Positions 41,579 through 50,053 of a stretch of DNA of 64,000 nt are shown in pieces. The DNA comes from Chitinophaga filiformis (GTDB taxonomy: Bacteria; Bacteroidota; Bacteroidia; Chitinophagales; Chitinophagaceae): positions 119,247 through 183,246 of the forward strand of contig NZ_FNBN01000007.1 in the NCBI RefSeq assembly GCF_900102545.1, read 5' to 3'. The position numbers were made by a program, and so were the translations under genes. Position 1 is the stretch's first letter. The number at the start of each line of letters is the position of its first letter. The notes beneath the pieces were generated by a model that did no database searches, had not been told where the DNA came from, and saw nothing but the letters and a program-made list of their open reading frames with translations.

Positions 41579-41609
41579 AAGGTTTCCATGAATATTCTGT
41601 AGATTGCAT
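41562..41609 (-). CDS. 15-residue leader peptide of the ABC exporter attenuator
   Basis: ATG at 41609, 15 codons, TAA at 41564-41562. The peptide is MQSTEYSWKPSVGIA. It has a strong Shine-Dalgarno AAGGAGG (41621-41615) at good spacing, unusual in Bacteroidota and a sign of deliberate translation. It is on the exporter's strand and ends inside the stem region of the attenuator. The layout resembles bmrB-bmrCD of Bacillus subtilis, in which ribosome stalling on a leader by antibiotics turns on a heterodimeric ABC exporter; the analogy is inferred from layout, not sequence similarity. Confidence 0.6.
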   Translation of the reverse strand: MQSTEYSWKPSVGIA

Positions 41610-41647
41610 GAATACCTCCTTTTCTTTAGTGAGTTATGAAATTACGC

Positions 41648-41681
41648 ATTTTATCAGAAATAAGCTGTCCATGTTTGTCAA
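41648..41681 (-). promoter_or_regulatory. Possible promoter of the leader/exporter transcript
   Basis: On the minus strand TTGACA (41681-41676) is followed by a TATTTCTG/GATAAAAT stretch. The spacing to TATTTCTG is shorter than the Bacteroidota norm, so the exact promoter is uncertain. It overlaps the start of the divergent AraC gene's promoter region. Confidence 0.35.
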
Positions 41682-41708
41682 TTTTAGTGATAACTTTCGT
41701 GTGATTTT

Positions 41709-42524
41709 ATGATACGGATTGAAACCTATATCGCGCAACACCTGACCCATCTGGTCAAAAACTGCTGGTACCTCGAAGTCCCTGCACACCTGTCGCAGCC
41801 CTACTACGAAGATATCCTGCCAGACGGGCATCACGAGATCATCTTCCATCTACCCCCGTATACAGGCAAACGAAAATTCAGTGACACAGAATGGATCGAA
41901 GAGCCTGCTGCATTTATCGCCGGACAAACACTCACCAGCTACACACTGGAACTCATGCCCGGCGCGCGTTTATATGGTATTCGTTTCTATCCGCATACAC
42001 TGGCTGCCTTTCTAAAAATGCCGGTTCCTGATCCACTTTCAGGCATCACACCTTTGAGTGATATCCTTCCCGCCGGCAATTTTATGGATTGTATCACAGA
42101 TCATCCACAGACGACTTTCCGCCACTTCGAAAGACTACTCACGGGTATGATCGCCGGACTACAACCGCCCTCCGGTACCTACGACTATGTACATGCCGCA
42201 GTACGCGAAATAATGTTGCACAAGGGAAATATTTCTGTAGATCAATTGCTGCACCGCACCGGCGTATCCGCAAAATATCTCGACTCCCTGTTTAAAAAGC
42301 AGGTGGGATTAACGCCTAAAGCTGTCAGTAATATCATTCGCTTCAATCACTTCGTTTCCTGGCAAAAGGCGCATCCGGAAGAAAACTATACCGCTGGTGG
42401 CTATGAAACGGGCTATTACGATCAATCTCACCTGATCCGCACATTCCGGCAGTATACCCAACAATCTCCTAAAGCATATTTCAACAGCGAGACCTGGATC
42501 AATAACGTTTTTGTCAACATCTGA
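41709..42524 (+). CDS. AraC family regulator
   Basis: 271 aa. The N-terminal domain resembles DUF6597 (YEDILPDGHHEIIFHL, RLYGIRFYPHTLAAFL); the C-terminal 100 residues carry two AraC helix-turn-helix units (ISVDQLLHRTGVSAKYLDSLF, GYYDQSHLIRTFRQYTQQSP). The target is unknown; it is divergent from the attenuator leader and upstream of an exported hypothetical gene. Its last codons (WINNVFVNI) form the first copy of the 53-bp tandem repeat that follows. Confidence 0.9.
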   Translation: MIRIETYIAQHLTHLVKNCWYLEVPAHLSQPYYEDILPDGHHEIIFHLPPYTGKRKFSDTEWIEEPAAFIAGQTLTSYTLELMPGARLYGIRFYPHTLAAFLKMPVPDPLSGITPLSDILPAGNFMDCITDHPQTTFRHFERLLTGMIAGLQPPSGTYDYVHAAVREIMLHKGNISVDQLLHRTGVSAKYLDSLFKKQVGLTPKAVSNIIRFNHFVSWQKAHPEENYTAGGYETGYYDQSHLIRTFRQYTQQSPKAYFNSETWINNVFVNI

Positions 42525-42746
42525 CAGTTCACTTCCATAGCAATACCCGGATCGATGACGTTTTTGTCAACATCTGACAGTTCACTTCCATAACAATACC
42601 CGGATCGATGACGTTTTTGTCAACACCTGACAGTTCACTTCCATAGCAATACCCGGATCGATGACGTTTTTGTCAACATCTGACAGCTTACATCCTTAGC
42701 AATACCCGCATCAATGACATTTTTATCAACATCTTTCAATTCACTT
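42491..42746. repeat. 53-bp tandem repeat arising from the AraC gene's 3' end
   Basis: Five copies at exact 53-bp steps (ACGTTTTTG starts at 42505, 42558, 42611 and 42664; degenerate ACATTTTTA at 42717). The first copy is the AraC gene's coding end plus stop; the others follow after it. Copies 2 and 3 are almost identical. Each unit contains the inverted repeat TGTCA-ACATC-TGACA. The array ends about 50 bp before the next gene at 42794. Confidence 0.92.
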
Positions 42747-42793
42747 TTTTACAATTTCCGCCTGTGCCATAGCAGTAGTTTTGTGTCAAAAAC

Positions 42794-43471
42794 ATGAAAC
42801 CATTGCTGATAACGATGCTGCTGCTTTCTTCCATAGCATCAGCACAGGAAAAGAATGTGGCGCAATTTGTAATATGGGAACCTAAAGCAGGACAGGCGCA
42901 AACTTTCGAAACCGGCTACCAGCAACATCTGCAATGGCATGCAACCAACAACGATCCCTGGGACTGGTACGGCTGGTACTTCATATCCGGTCCTCGCAGC
43001 GGACAGTTTATGGACGCCACTGTAGATCATACCTGGCAGGATTTTGATACCCCGCTGAAGCCTGCAGAAGATGGTGCGGACAACAAGCTGCACGTCTATC
43101 CCTTTGCAGATCTCCGGGCTGTCATGAAGCTGCAAAAGGTAATCAGCTGTGGTAACAATACAGGACTACAATCACGCTTACTACGCATGATAACTTTATC
43201 TGTCACCAACACTAAGGATGCCATTACGATCACCGGAAAATTAAAAGAGCAACTACATAGCTCCTGCCTGTATCTTTACAAAATAGTAGATGGAGGTGAT
43301 CTTAATCAGCTGATATTATTGCTAGGCTATACCACTTACAATGAATTCGGCAAAGATGCCGATTTTCCGGAAATGCTTGAACAACCTGACAAGCAAATGC
43401 CCGAAAATGTCATTCAGCATATCACATCTGAAACCCTGGTATTCAAAAGGGAAATGAGTCGCCTGCATTAA
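42794..43471 (+). CDS. Exported protein of unknown function
   Basis: 225 aa with a signal peptide ending at ASAQ. The mature part starts with VAQFVIWEPKAGQAQTFETGYQQHLQWH and is rich in aromatic residues (DPWDWYGWYFISGP). The opening is reminiscent of antibiotic-biosynthesis monooxygenase-like (dimeric alpha-beta barrel) proteins, but that is a weak impression. A -7 element TAGTTTTG lies at 42776-42783. The 53-bp repeat array fills its upstream region. Confidence 0.6.
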   Translation: MKPLLITMLLLSSIASAQEKNVAQFVIWEPKAGQAQTFETGYQQHLQWHATNNDPWDWYGWYFISGPRSGQFMDATVDHTWQDFDTPLKPAEDGADNKLHVYPFADLRAVMKLQKVISCGNNTGLQSRLLRMITLSVTNTKDAITITGKLKEQLHSSCLYLYKIVDGGDLNQLILLLGYTTYNEFGKDADFPEMLEQPDKQMPENVIQHITSETLVFKREMSRLH

Positions 43472-43601
43472 CGCCGGCTTTCTGCAGGTTGGCTACTGCC
43501 ACAACAACCGGAAGCAAACCTATGTTTATCCGAACTTCGATCTGCATGAGCATTCAGTCCAGCCTGACAACACTACTAGTACTAATTTGTCAGTGCTATA
43601 A

Positions 43602-44420
43602 CTACTTATACAGCCCTGCTATCGTCTCCAGGTAGTTCTCAATGGGCATGGAATTACGCATGGCCATCAGCTGCCTGCCCTGTGCTCCCACCAATGTCCT
43701 GAACTGCTGACTCTTACCCGTTGCCAGATCATAGATCACATCAACAATCGTCTGCGGATCATCCAGCAATGAAGGATCTACATTTGCCATCATTGACTTC
43801 ACCTTATTGGTGATGTCATCATAATCACGGATCTCCGGATTTTCATTCCATAGAATACGGCTCCTGAAATTATTCCCGGATGATCCACCCTGCTCTACCA
43901 GGCGCAGCTCAATATTCAATGGTTTCAGCTCATAATAAAGCCCTTCTGTCAGCCCTTCCAGCGCAAACTTGGACATATTGTACAATGACCCCACTGGCAC
44001 TGCCGTTGTGACACCCATAAAGGAGCTGATATTGATGAACATCCCTCCCTTGTTTTCCCGGAAGTGAGGCAATACGCCACGGATGACGTTAATTGGCCCA
44101 CGTACATTCGTATTAAACTGCCAGTCTATCACCGATTCATCTGCAGCCTCTAATGCACCATAACTTCCCACACCGGCATTGTTCACTACCACATCTATCT
44201 TTCCGAATGCAGCAACCGCATCTCTGACAGCTACCTGCACCTGATCAACATCAGTCACATCCAACTTAAAAATGCGGATATTCTCATACTGCATCAGTTC
44301 TGTCTCCTTCTCCGGCGTACGCATAGTAGCCGCTACATTCCATCCCTGTCCTGCAAAATACTTTGCGCTTAATTTCCCTAAACCATCGCTGGTCCCTGTA
44401 ATAAATACTGTTTTCTTCAT
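43602..44420 (-). CDS. Short-chain dehydrogenase/reductase
   Basis: 272 aa, classical SDR with TGTSDGLG cofactor motif (8-15), NNAG (about 92), NISSF with the catalytic Ser and YNMSK with Tyr and Lys. It resembles bacterial SDRs that act on small carbonyls. It is divergent from a TetR regulator, and three palindromes sit between them, so TetR probably represses it until a ligand, perhaps its substrate, is present. Confidence 0.9.
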   Translation of the reverse strand: MKKTVFITGTSDGLGKLSAKYFAGQGWNVAATMRTPEKETELMQYENIRIFKLDVTDVDQVQVAVRDAVAAFGKIDVVVNNAGVGSYGALEAADESVIDWQFNTNVRGPINVIRGVLPHFRENKGGMFINISSFMGVTTAVPVGSLYNMSKFALEGLTEGLYYELKPLNIELRLVEQGGSSGNNFRSRILWNENPEIRDYDDITNKVKSMMANVDPSLLDDPQTIVDVIYDLATGKSQQFRTLVGAQGRQLMAMRNSMPIENYLETIAGLYK

Positions 44421-44447
44421 GATCTGCTCATTGAATTGTTAATATAA

Positions 44448-44527
44448 CGGAACTTTTGTTCCGCAAATATATAATTAACGGAACAAAAGTTCCTAATAAT
44501 ATTTTCTATTCCGGAATTATAATTCCG
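44448..44527. promoter_or_regulatory. Three palindromic TetR operator candidates
   Basis: CGGAACTTTTGTTCCG (44448-44463), its mirror GGAACAAAAGTTCC (44480-44493) and CGGAATTATAATTCCG (44512-44527) share GGAA-N-TTCC ends. They fill the SDR-TetR divergent region; the third lies just before the TetR -7 element TATCTTTG (44534-44541). Confidence 0.7.
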
Positions 44528-44559
44528 TTTTTGTATCTTTGTATAATAACAGTATCATA

Positions 44560-45141
44560 ATGGCAAGGACAAAACAATTCGACGAAGAGGTAATGCTGAA
44601 CAACGCCATGTTGTTTTTCTGGCATAAAGGATACAATGGCACTTCTCCCCAGGAAATACTGGATGAACTGAAACTGAGCCGTTCCAGTCTCTATGACACC
44701 TATGGCGATAAAAGAAGTCTCTTTATCAGCGCCCTGAAACGCTACAGGAGCAGTGTCACTGTAGAGATCATCGAATTCCTGGCATCAGCTGAAAATATTC
44801 CCGAAGCACTAAAAACGCTGTTTCAGCGCACAAAGGCGCAATGTTTCGTAGGAGAAGAAAAGAGAGGTTGCTTCATGGTCAACTCCAAAGTAGAACTTGC
44901 TCCTCACGACGAGGAAGTAGCGGCTATCGTAAAAGAGAACAGGGAGGCGTTGGAAAATGCTTTCACGGCAGCTATTAAAAGAGGGCAGGAAAAGGGGCAG
45001 CTGTCTAAAGATAATCCTCCCCGCTCGCTTGCAAGATTTATTATGAATAATCTCTGGGGCTTGAGTGTACATTCCAAATCAGGCGCTGACAAAAAAGTAT
45101 TTGACGATATTATCAGAATAACGTTGTCTGTGATAAAATAA
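44560..45141 (+). CDS. TetR family regulator
   Basis: About 193 aa from the ATG at 44560 (MARTKQFDEE), 18 bp after the -7 element. The TetR helix-turn-helix (about 25-50; TSPQEILDELKLSRSSLYDTYGDKRSLF) is followed by the helical ligand domain with Cys in QCFVGEEKRGCFM, like AcuR/TetR_C-type electrophile regulators. It probably controls itself and the divergent SDR through the palindromes between them. Confidence 0.92.
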   Translation: MARTKQFDEEVMLNNAMLFFWHKGYNGTSPQEILDELKLSRSSLYDTYGDKRSLFISALKRYRSSVTVEIIEFLASAENIPEALKTLFQRTKAQCFVGEEKRGCFMVNSKVELAPHDEEVAAIVKENREALENAFTAAIKRGQEKGQLSKDNPPRSLARFIMNNLWGLSVHSKSGADKKVFDDIIRITLSVIK

Positions 45142-45158
45142 TCATTGTCTTATACATT

Positions 45159-45292
45159 AAGTAGCTTCGCTTTCAGCACAGAACGTCTGTCTATGGGACA
45201 TCGTGCTGCAACCAACTCCCGAATACCGGCCCCACATATCTCATCATAAAGACAGCGGAAGTAGCAGGCGGTACTGAAACCCAAAACTACTT
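45159..45292. mobile_element. MITE-like element, copy A
   Basis: Inverted ends AAGTAGCTTCGCTTTCAG (45159-45176) and its mirror-like CTGAAACCCAAAACTACTT (45274-45292), about 134 bp overall, with no gene inside. The right end and following TAGCG...AACGAAGCCAGAACAA closely match copies B (52.9 kb) and C (55.4 kb). No transposase is present, so it would be non-autonomous if mobile. Confidence 0.55.
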
Positions 45293-45339
45293 AGCGTAAA
45301 ACGAAGCCAGAACAATCTAAACGCCAACACTACTTCGCA

Positions 45340-45384
45340 TAAAATAAAAAGAGGTTGTACCAAAAGCAATTTGATACAACCTCT
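45340..45384 (-). terminator. Terminator of the SDR gene at 45.4 kb
   Basis: AGAGGTTGTA and TACAACCTCT pair (45350-45384), and the minus-strand product ends in a run from AAAATAAAAA. The stem sequence recurs at 51.5 and 55.2 kb. Confidence 0.75.
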
Positions 45385-45408
45385 CATATAAACATCAACT
45401 GTTTATAA

Positions 45409-46242
45409 TCAATAATCCGTAGACATCGTCAACTCCTCCTGTTCCTTAAAAGCATTCTTCAATAACTCCAGCTTCGCCAATCCCCTCGCATATGCATCAG
45501 ACCCCAACAAAAGATACACCGGCGGCTTCTGCTCATTCACAATAGCGATCAGCGCATTCGCCGCCTTCTCCGGACTCCCGACCTGCGTACCATCCATATT
45601 CTTATATCGCTCATGAGAATTCCGGATAGCTGTATACTCCGGAATAGGCTCTTTCGCAATCACCAGCGATTCCTCCGTAAGAAAACTGGTCCTGAACGCC
45701 CCCGGTGCTACTACTGTCACTTTAATACCAAACTCCTTCACATCTTCCGCCAGCACCTCAGACAATCCAATCACCGCGTGCTTCGCCGCACCATATACTG
45801 CCCATCCGGTAGCCGGCGCAATACCCGCAATAGAAGAGATGTTAATGATATGCCCTGAGCGCTGTGCCCTAAGGTACGGCATTGCCTTACGGATCACATT
45901 CAGCGTACCGAAAACATTCACATCAAAGCTATCCCGCGTCTCATCATCGCTCAGCTCTTCGATGCTTCCGCCAATGCCATAGCCAGCATTATTCACCACC
46001 ACGTCAATCCTGTCAAATGTGGCAATTGTTTTATCTACAGCGTCAGCAACGCTTGCTTCTTGCGTTAAATCTGTCTCTAAGGGAAGAAATTGTTCAGACT
46101 CAATACCTATAGCATTGATCAGATCTGCCTTTTTCCTGGAAGTAGCAGCCACCAGCTGACCCGTTGCCAGTAATTGCTTCACCAGACTAAGCCCCAGTCC
46201 TTTCGATGCACCTGTTACAAACCATACTTTTTTGTCGCTCAT
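45409..46242 (-). CDS. Short-chain dehydrogenase/reductase
   Basis: 277 aa from the ATG at 46242 (MSDKKVWFVTGASKGLG); the longer frame to 46326 adds an unlikely leader. It has TGASKGLG, NNAG, NISSI and YGAAK. It has the typical length and texture of the Bacteroidota SDR group often annotated as acting on ketones. It lies 80 bp downstream of an AraC regulator on the same strand, a common regulator-target pairing. Confidence 0.9.
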   Translation of the reverse strand: MSDKKVWFVTGASKGLGLSLVKQLLATGQLVAATSRKKADLINAIGIESEQFLPLETDLTQEASVADAVDKTIATFDRIDVVVNNAGYGIGGSIEELSDDETRDSFDVNVFGTLNVIRKAMPYLRAQRSGHIINISSIAGIAPATGWAVYGAAKHAVIGLSEVLAEDVKEFGIKVTVVAPGAFRTSFLTEESLVIAKEPIPEYTAIRNSHERYKNMDGTQVGSPEKAANALIAIVNEQKPPVYLLLGSDAYARGLAKLELLKNAFKEQEELTMSTDY

Positions 46243-46322
46243 CGTTCGTGATTTTAATGATACAAAACTACTACAGGTAGTATCACCAGGTCTTATACCA
46301 ATCAAAGCAATGATTACAAAAT

Positions 46323-47234
46323 TCAAACAGTCCTAAAAGAAGAAGGAGTGACGCTGGTCTGCTTCTTGAAAAAGTTGTTAAAATGGGCAGGTTCCTCGAA
46401 CCCCAGGCAATAACTGATCTCTGAAATATTCCAGTCGGTATGTTTCAGCAAGGCTTTCGCTTCACCCACCAGCCTTTCCGCGATATGCTCGGTAGTCGTT
46501 TTGCCCGTAGTTTCCTTGATAGCGCGGTTCAGATGGTTCACATGCACTGACAGGTGGTCAGCGAAGTCCTTGGCGGATCGCAGGGTAAAGCGTTGGGAAG
46601 TGGACTCTATAGGGAATTGCCGCTCCAGCAGCTCTGTAAATACAGACGTGATCCTCGATTTGGCATCCGGATGCTTATATAAGGTCTCCATAGGCGCCAT
46701 TTTCAGCGCGTAATGGATAATTTCGGTCACATAGTTCATCAGCAGGTCATACTTATATTTATAGTCCGACCCGATCTCATCCAGCATCTTCGTAAAGATC
46801 TGACTCACATGCTCGTCCTGCTCTTTGGTGAGCAGATAGGACGGCTTCCCTCCCGGCGAAAACATCGGCAGTTCGTTGATGTTCCCCCTCATCCGCTCAG
46901 TGAAGAATCCCTCCTTAAATATGCAGAAAAAGCCTGTTCGCTCTTCCGACAATGGCTCGAAGGTATAGGGCACATGTGGATTGAAGAACATCAAGGCAGT
47001 ACCGTCAAGTTCAATACTTTTGTCTGCGTAGTGGTACAGGGTTTTCCCGCGGACCAGGTTAATCTTGTAAAAGTCACGGCGACTATACCTGAATGCGTTA
47101 GGGTTGGTATTAGCCGCCTTCAGGCTGTCTTCCAGCCTGAATACATTGAAATGCCCGATATCCTGCTGCAGATTTTCGGGTAACCAGTTAAACTTCTGCT
47201 GATAGAACTCCTCCAGTGTTTGTGTTGTTGCCAT
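46323..47234 (-). CDS. AraC family regulator
   Basis: 303 aa. An N-terminal cupin-like sensor (ALMFFNPHVPYTFEPLSEE) leads to the C-terminal AraC HTH pair (SAKDFADHLSVHVNHLNRAIKE, WNISEISYCLGFEEPAHFNNFF). It is upstream of the SDR gene and probably activates it. The start ATG is separated from the GH106 gene by only 27 bp, tail to head on the minus strand. Confidence 0.9.
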   Translation of the reverse strand: MATTQTLEEFYQQKFNWLPENLQQDIGHFNVFRLEDSLKAANTNPNAFRYSRRDFYKINLVRGKTLYHYADKSIELDGTALMFFNPHVPYTFEPLSEERTGFFCIFKEGFFTERMRGNINELPMFSPGGKPSYLLTKEQDEHVSQIFTKMLDEIGSDYKYKYDLLMNYVTEIIHYALKMAPMETLYKHPDAKSRITSVFTELLERQFPIESTSQRFTLRSAKDFADHLSVHVNHLNRAIKETTGKTTTEHIAERLVGEAKALLKHTDWNISEISYCLGFEEPAHFNNFFKKQTSVTPSSFRTV

Positions 47235-47261
47235 ACCGCGAAGTTACAAAATTCAAACAAA

Positions 47262-50045
47262 TTACTCGTACCGGGTGATGGTAACCGGCCCGGTCAACCC
47301 CGAAACCTGTACCGGCCAGCCAGCCGCATTGAAAGGAGTATAGTTAATGTTCACAAAATTGATCTCATGATATCGCCGCCATTGTACCTGGTGCTGATCC
47401 ATATACCTGATCCTGTTCGCCATCAGGTTGGCCACTTCTATCCGGATCTCATTGCTGCCAGCCTTCAGATATTGACCGATCCTGGCCCTGAAAGGGATTG
47501 CCCAGAGAATACCTGCATCCTGCCCGTTCACCCATACATGGGCACTCTCATGCACCTGCCCGATATCCAATACATATTCCCCTGTCTTCTTTTCGGGCAG
47601 AGTAAATGTGGTGGTATATACCCCCGATCCGCAGTAAGCATTGGCAGCCGTATCTTCCAGCGCGGTCCAGGGCATCAGTTTATCCAGCCGACGTGCAGCC
47701 GGTATAAAAGGTCCCCCATTGGTAAAGGTCAGTTGCCAGCTACCGGATAATGTGATGGGCGCCTCCGGCGTTTCCAGGTATTTCCAGTCGGGTAGCCCCT
47801 GCTCCTGTACGCCTGCGTCTGTATGAACGATCATCGCTTCTCCGGGTAATAATTGCAGTTTAACAACGGTCCGCCCCCCGTCCTGCCTGTGCTGCGCGAC
47901 ACCCGTCCTGCCGGTTTGCGGGTCCAGCAGTATCACCGCACCTTCAGCTTTATTCAATGGCAGATACTCATCTATCTTTTGTGGCGTATGATTTACGATA
48001 TAGTACCAGGTCGTATTTTTATCTTTTCTGCGGATAAATTTCAGGCCCTTCCCCGTCAGCGTCTCACCCAGCACTCCTGTCCCTATCAATGCGCTTTTAA
48101 CGTCGTCGCAAAGCATTAGTGATCCTTTTCCATACTTCATAAACTGTATCCCATATCCATAACGCTTAAACTGCAATGAGTCCAAGATGGTCTTCAGGGC
48201 TTTTCTGCGTTTATCCAGCGATGTAAGTCCAGGTACGTCTTCCGGCAGGGATTCCATCATAACAATGGCGCCCTCGCGCGCCAGCCGCATAATGTGCTGC
48301 ATCGTAGTTACCGGCATCAGTCTGGTCTTTGGGATCACCACTACTTTATACGTGGATCGTTTCATGTCTGCACTGTCCTTCCCGATATGCGCAACGACCT
48401 TGGCTAATTGCCGGTCCGAAGCAAAGTCCAGGGAATATCCCGCCTGTTGCAGTGCCTTCACCTGCTTATAGAATGCAGTAGGATGCAACCATTCATCAAT
48501 GGAATGCACCATCAGGGGCATATCATGGCCCTTCGCCCGATGCCAGGTATCGTATACCGGCCAGTATACCAGCAGCTCATTGTCTGGGAAGCCTGACTGC
48601 AACACTGACTGCACACGGGTAATGTATTCATTCAGTCCCGGCAGATGCGGCCAGAAACTATTTGTCGGTACAAAATTCACAGACGCATAAAACAACCATC
48701 CCGGCCAGGGCACCTCCGGCGGAGAAAAAGTATTGCCATGATAGAACACGTGGTTTACACCTGCCAGAAAAGCCTGTTCTACCTCCGGCTTGCATTGCGA
48801 CAACGAGGTCTTGAAATGCTCCGTCAGCCAGGTAAAAGTCTCACACGATATTAAAGGACGCCCTTCCAGATGGCCCGCAGAGGAAGCGAACTTCAGCATC
48901 ACCGGATCAGGGTCCACATTACGGATATCCGCACTGTCCCGGCGTAAACCGGGAATCGGAAAATAGGTCGAGCCATAGGTTTCACATTCGGGAATATCTA
49001 CCGCCGCATAAAGGTCCAGCAGATTGGCCGGTGATCCGTGCGCCTGGTTCTTCGACAAGCTCTTATAACCATGCGCCCACTTTGTCCAGGGACGGGTAAA
49101 ATTCTCCAGCAGCAATTCAGACATTGTCTCGCGATAATCGGACTTCACCCTCGCCACCAGGTCTGTACTGTCATTGCTTGCCAGCTCCCGCAGATACTTC
49201 GACAGATCATACCCTCTCTTCTGCTTAAATGCAGTCAGGAATGCAGGCGTCCAGTCTGCATTATATACCTCATAACTATCATTGTAAAAAGACCGCACTC
49301 CCGGCGCCTTGTACTTAAACGCCGTATCAAAACGATGCAGGTAAACCTGCAGCCCTTTGGCCGATAAATGGTCAAGCGTATATCCTTCCGCGCCCGGCGC
49401 CGCACGCTTCACCTGCTGTAAGGTCCTGCCATCAAAGAGGGCATAGAGTTCCCATTCACCGCTGGCGGGCGACCAATGTAAACGTCCATCTTTACCTACC
49501 TTATCCATCAGCGAAATAATCTGATTACCGCTGTAAGCCGTCAGCGCCTGCAATGCTGCCCCCTTCTGTTTTTCATCGTTTACACGTATCGGTTGTGTGA
49601 GTGATTTTCCGCCGGAGAGATGGTATTGTTGTATGATAGTCTTAGAAGCGGCATAAGCCTTTGTGATCTGCGGACCGCCAAAGGGCCAGCCTGTACCGGT
49701 AGTTAGGTCAACTCCCATCTGCCGCTCCCCTGCCGAAGCCACTGTATATCGTAGTAATTCCGTCCAGCGTGGTGAAAGAAAACTAACATATTGCGGCTCA
49801 TAACCCATCGCCCCGTAAATAGGCGCAATCTCTACACCACCAAAACCAGCCTGCTGCAATACATCCAATGAAGAAGCCAGGTTCTTTTCATTCACAGCAC
49901 TGCCGATCCACCACCAGCGGGTCCATGGTTTTGTTTCTTTCTTCACTGCTGGCCAGGGTCCCTGCTGTGCATTTACAGGCCATACAAACAATAAGGAAAG
50001 GCCCGTTAATAGCAGCCAGCTGTTTCGTAGGATTACAGTTTTCAT
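47262..50045 (-). CDS. GH106-like alpha-L-rhamnosidase
   Basis: 927 aa with a signal peptide ending near VNAQ. The N-terminal catalytic region has the GH106 pattern (WTRWWWIGSAVNEKNLASSL, GFGGVEIAPIYG, TGTGWPFGGPQ). The C-terminal part includes a beta-sandwich with TFTLPEKKTGEYVLDIGQV (about 835-860) and VWVNGQDAGILWAIPFRARI, a galactose-binding-like fold common in these enzymes. It would cleave rhamnose from plant or algal polysaccharide. The sulfatase gene starts upstream on the same strand, so the two probably process a sulfated rhamnoglycan. Confidence 0.88.
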   Translation of the reverse strand: MKTVILRNSWLLLTGLSLLFVWPVNAQQGPWPAVKKETKPWTRWWWIGSAVNEKNLASSLDVLQQAGFGGVEIAPIYGAMGYEPQYVSFLSPRWTELLRYTVASAGERQMGVDLTTGTGWPFGGPQITKAYAASKTIIQQYHLSGGKSLTQPIRVNDEKQKGAALQALTAYSGNQIISLMDKVGKDGRLHWSPASGEWELYALFDGRTLQQVKRAAPGAEGYTLDHLSAKGLQVYLHRFDTAFKYKAPGVRSFYNDSYEVYNADWTPAFLTAFKQKRGYDLSKYLRELASNDSTDLVARVKSDYRETMSELLLENFTRPWTKWAHGYKSLSKNQAHGSPANLLDLYAAVDIPECETYGSTYFPIPGLRRDSADIRNVDPDPVMLKFASSAGHLEGRPLISCETFTWLTEHFKTSLSQCKPEVEQAFLAGVNHVFYHGNTFSPPEVPWPGWLFYASVNFVPTNSFWPHLPGLNEYITRVQSVLQSGFPDNELLVYWPVYDTWHRAKGHDMPLMVHSIDEWLHPTAFYKQVKALQQAGYSLDFASDRQLAKVVAHIGKDSADMKRSTYKVVVIPKTRLMPVTTMQHIMRLAREGAIVMMESLPEDVPGLTSLDKRRKALKTILDSLQFKRYGYGIQFMKYGKGSLMLCDDVKSALIGTGVLGETLTGKGLKFIRRKDKNTTWYYIVNHTPQKIDEYLPLNKAEGAVILLDPQTGRTGVAQHRQDGGRTVVKLQLLPGEAMIVHTDAGVQEQGLPDWKYLETPEAPITLSGSWQLTFTNGGPFIPAARRLDKLMPWTALEDTAANAYCGSGVYTTTFTLPEKKTGEYVLDIGQVHESAHVWVNGQDAGILWAIPFRARIGQYLKAGSNEIRIEVANLMANRIRYMDQHQVQWRRYHEINFVNINYTPFNAAGWPVQVSGLTGPVTITRYE

Positions 50046-50053
50046 AACGTCAT

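Noticed and set aside
42491..42746. Evenly spaced repeats that could be read as a CRISPR array
   Set aside because: The units are contiguous 53-bp tandem copies without unique spacers, start inside the AraC coding end, and no cas genes are present.
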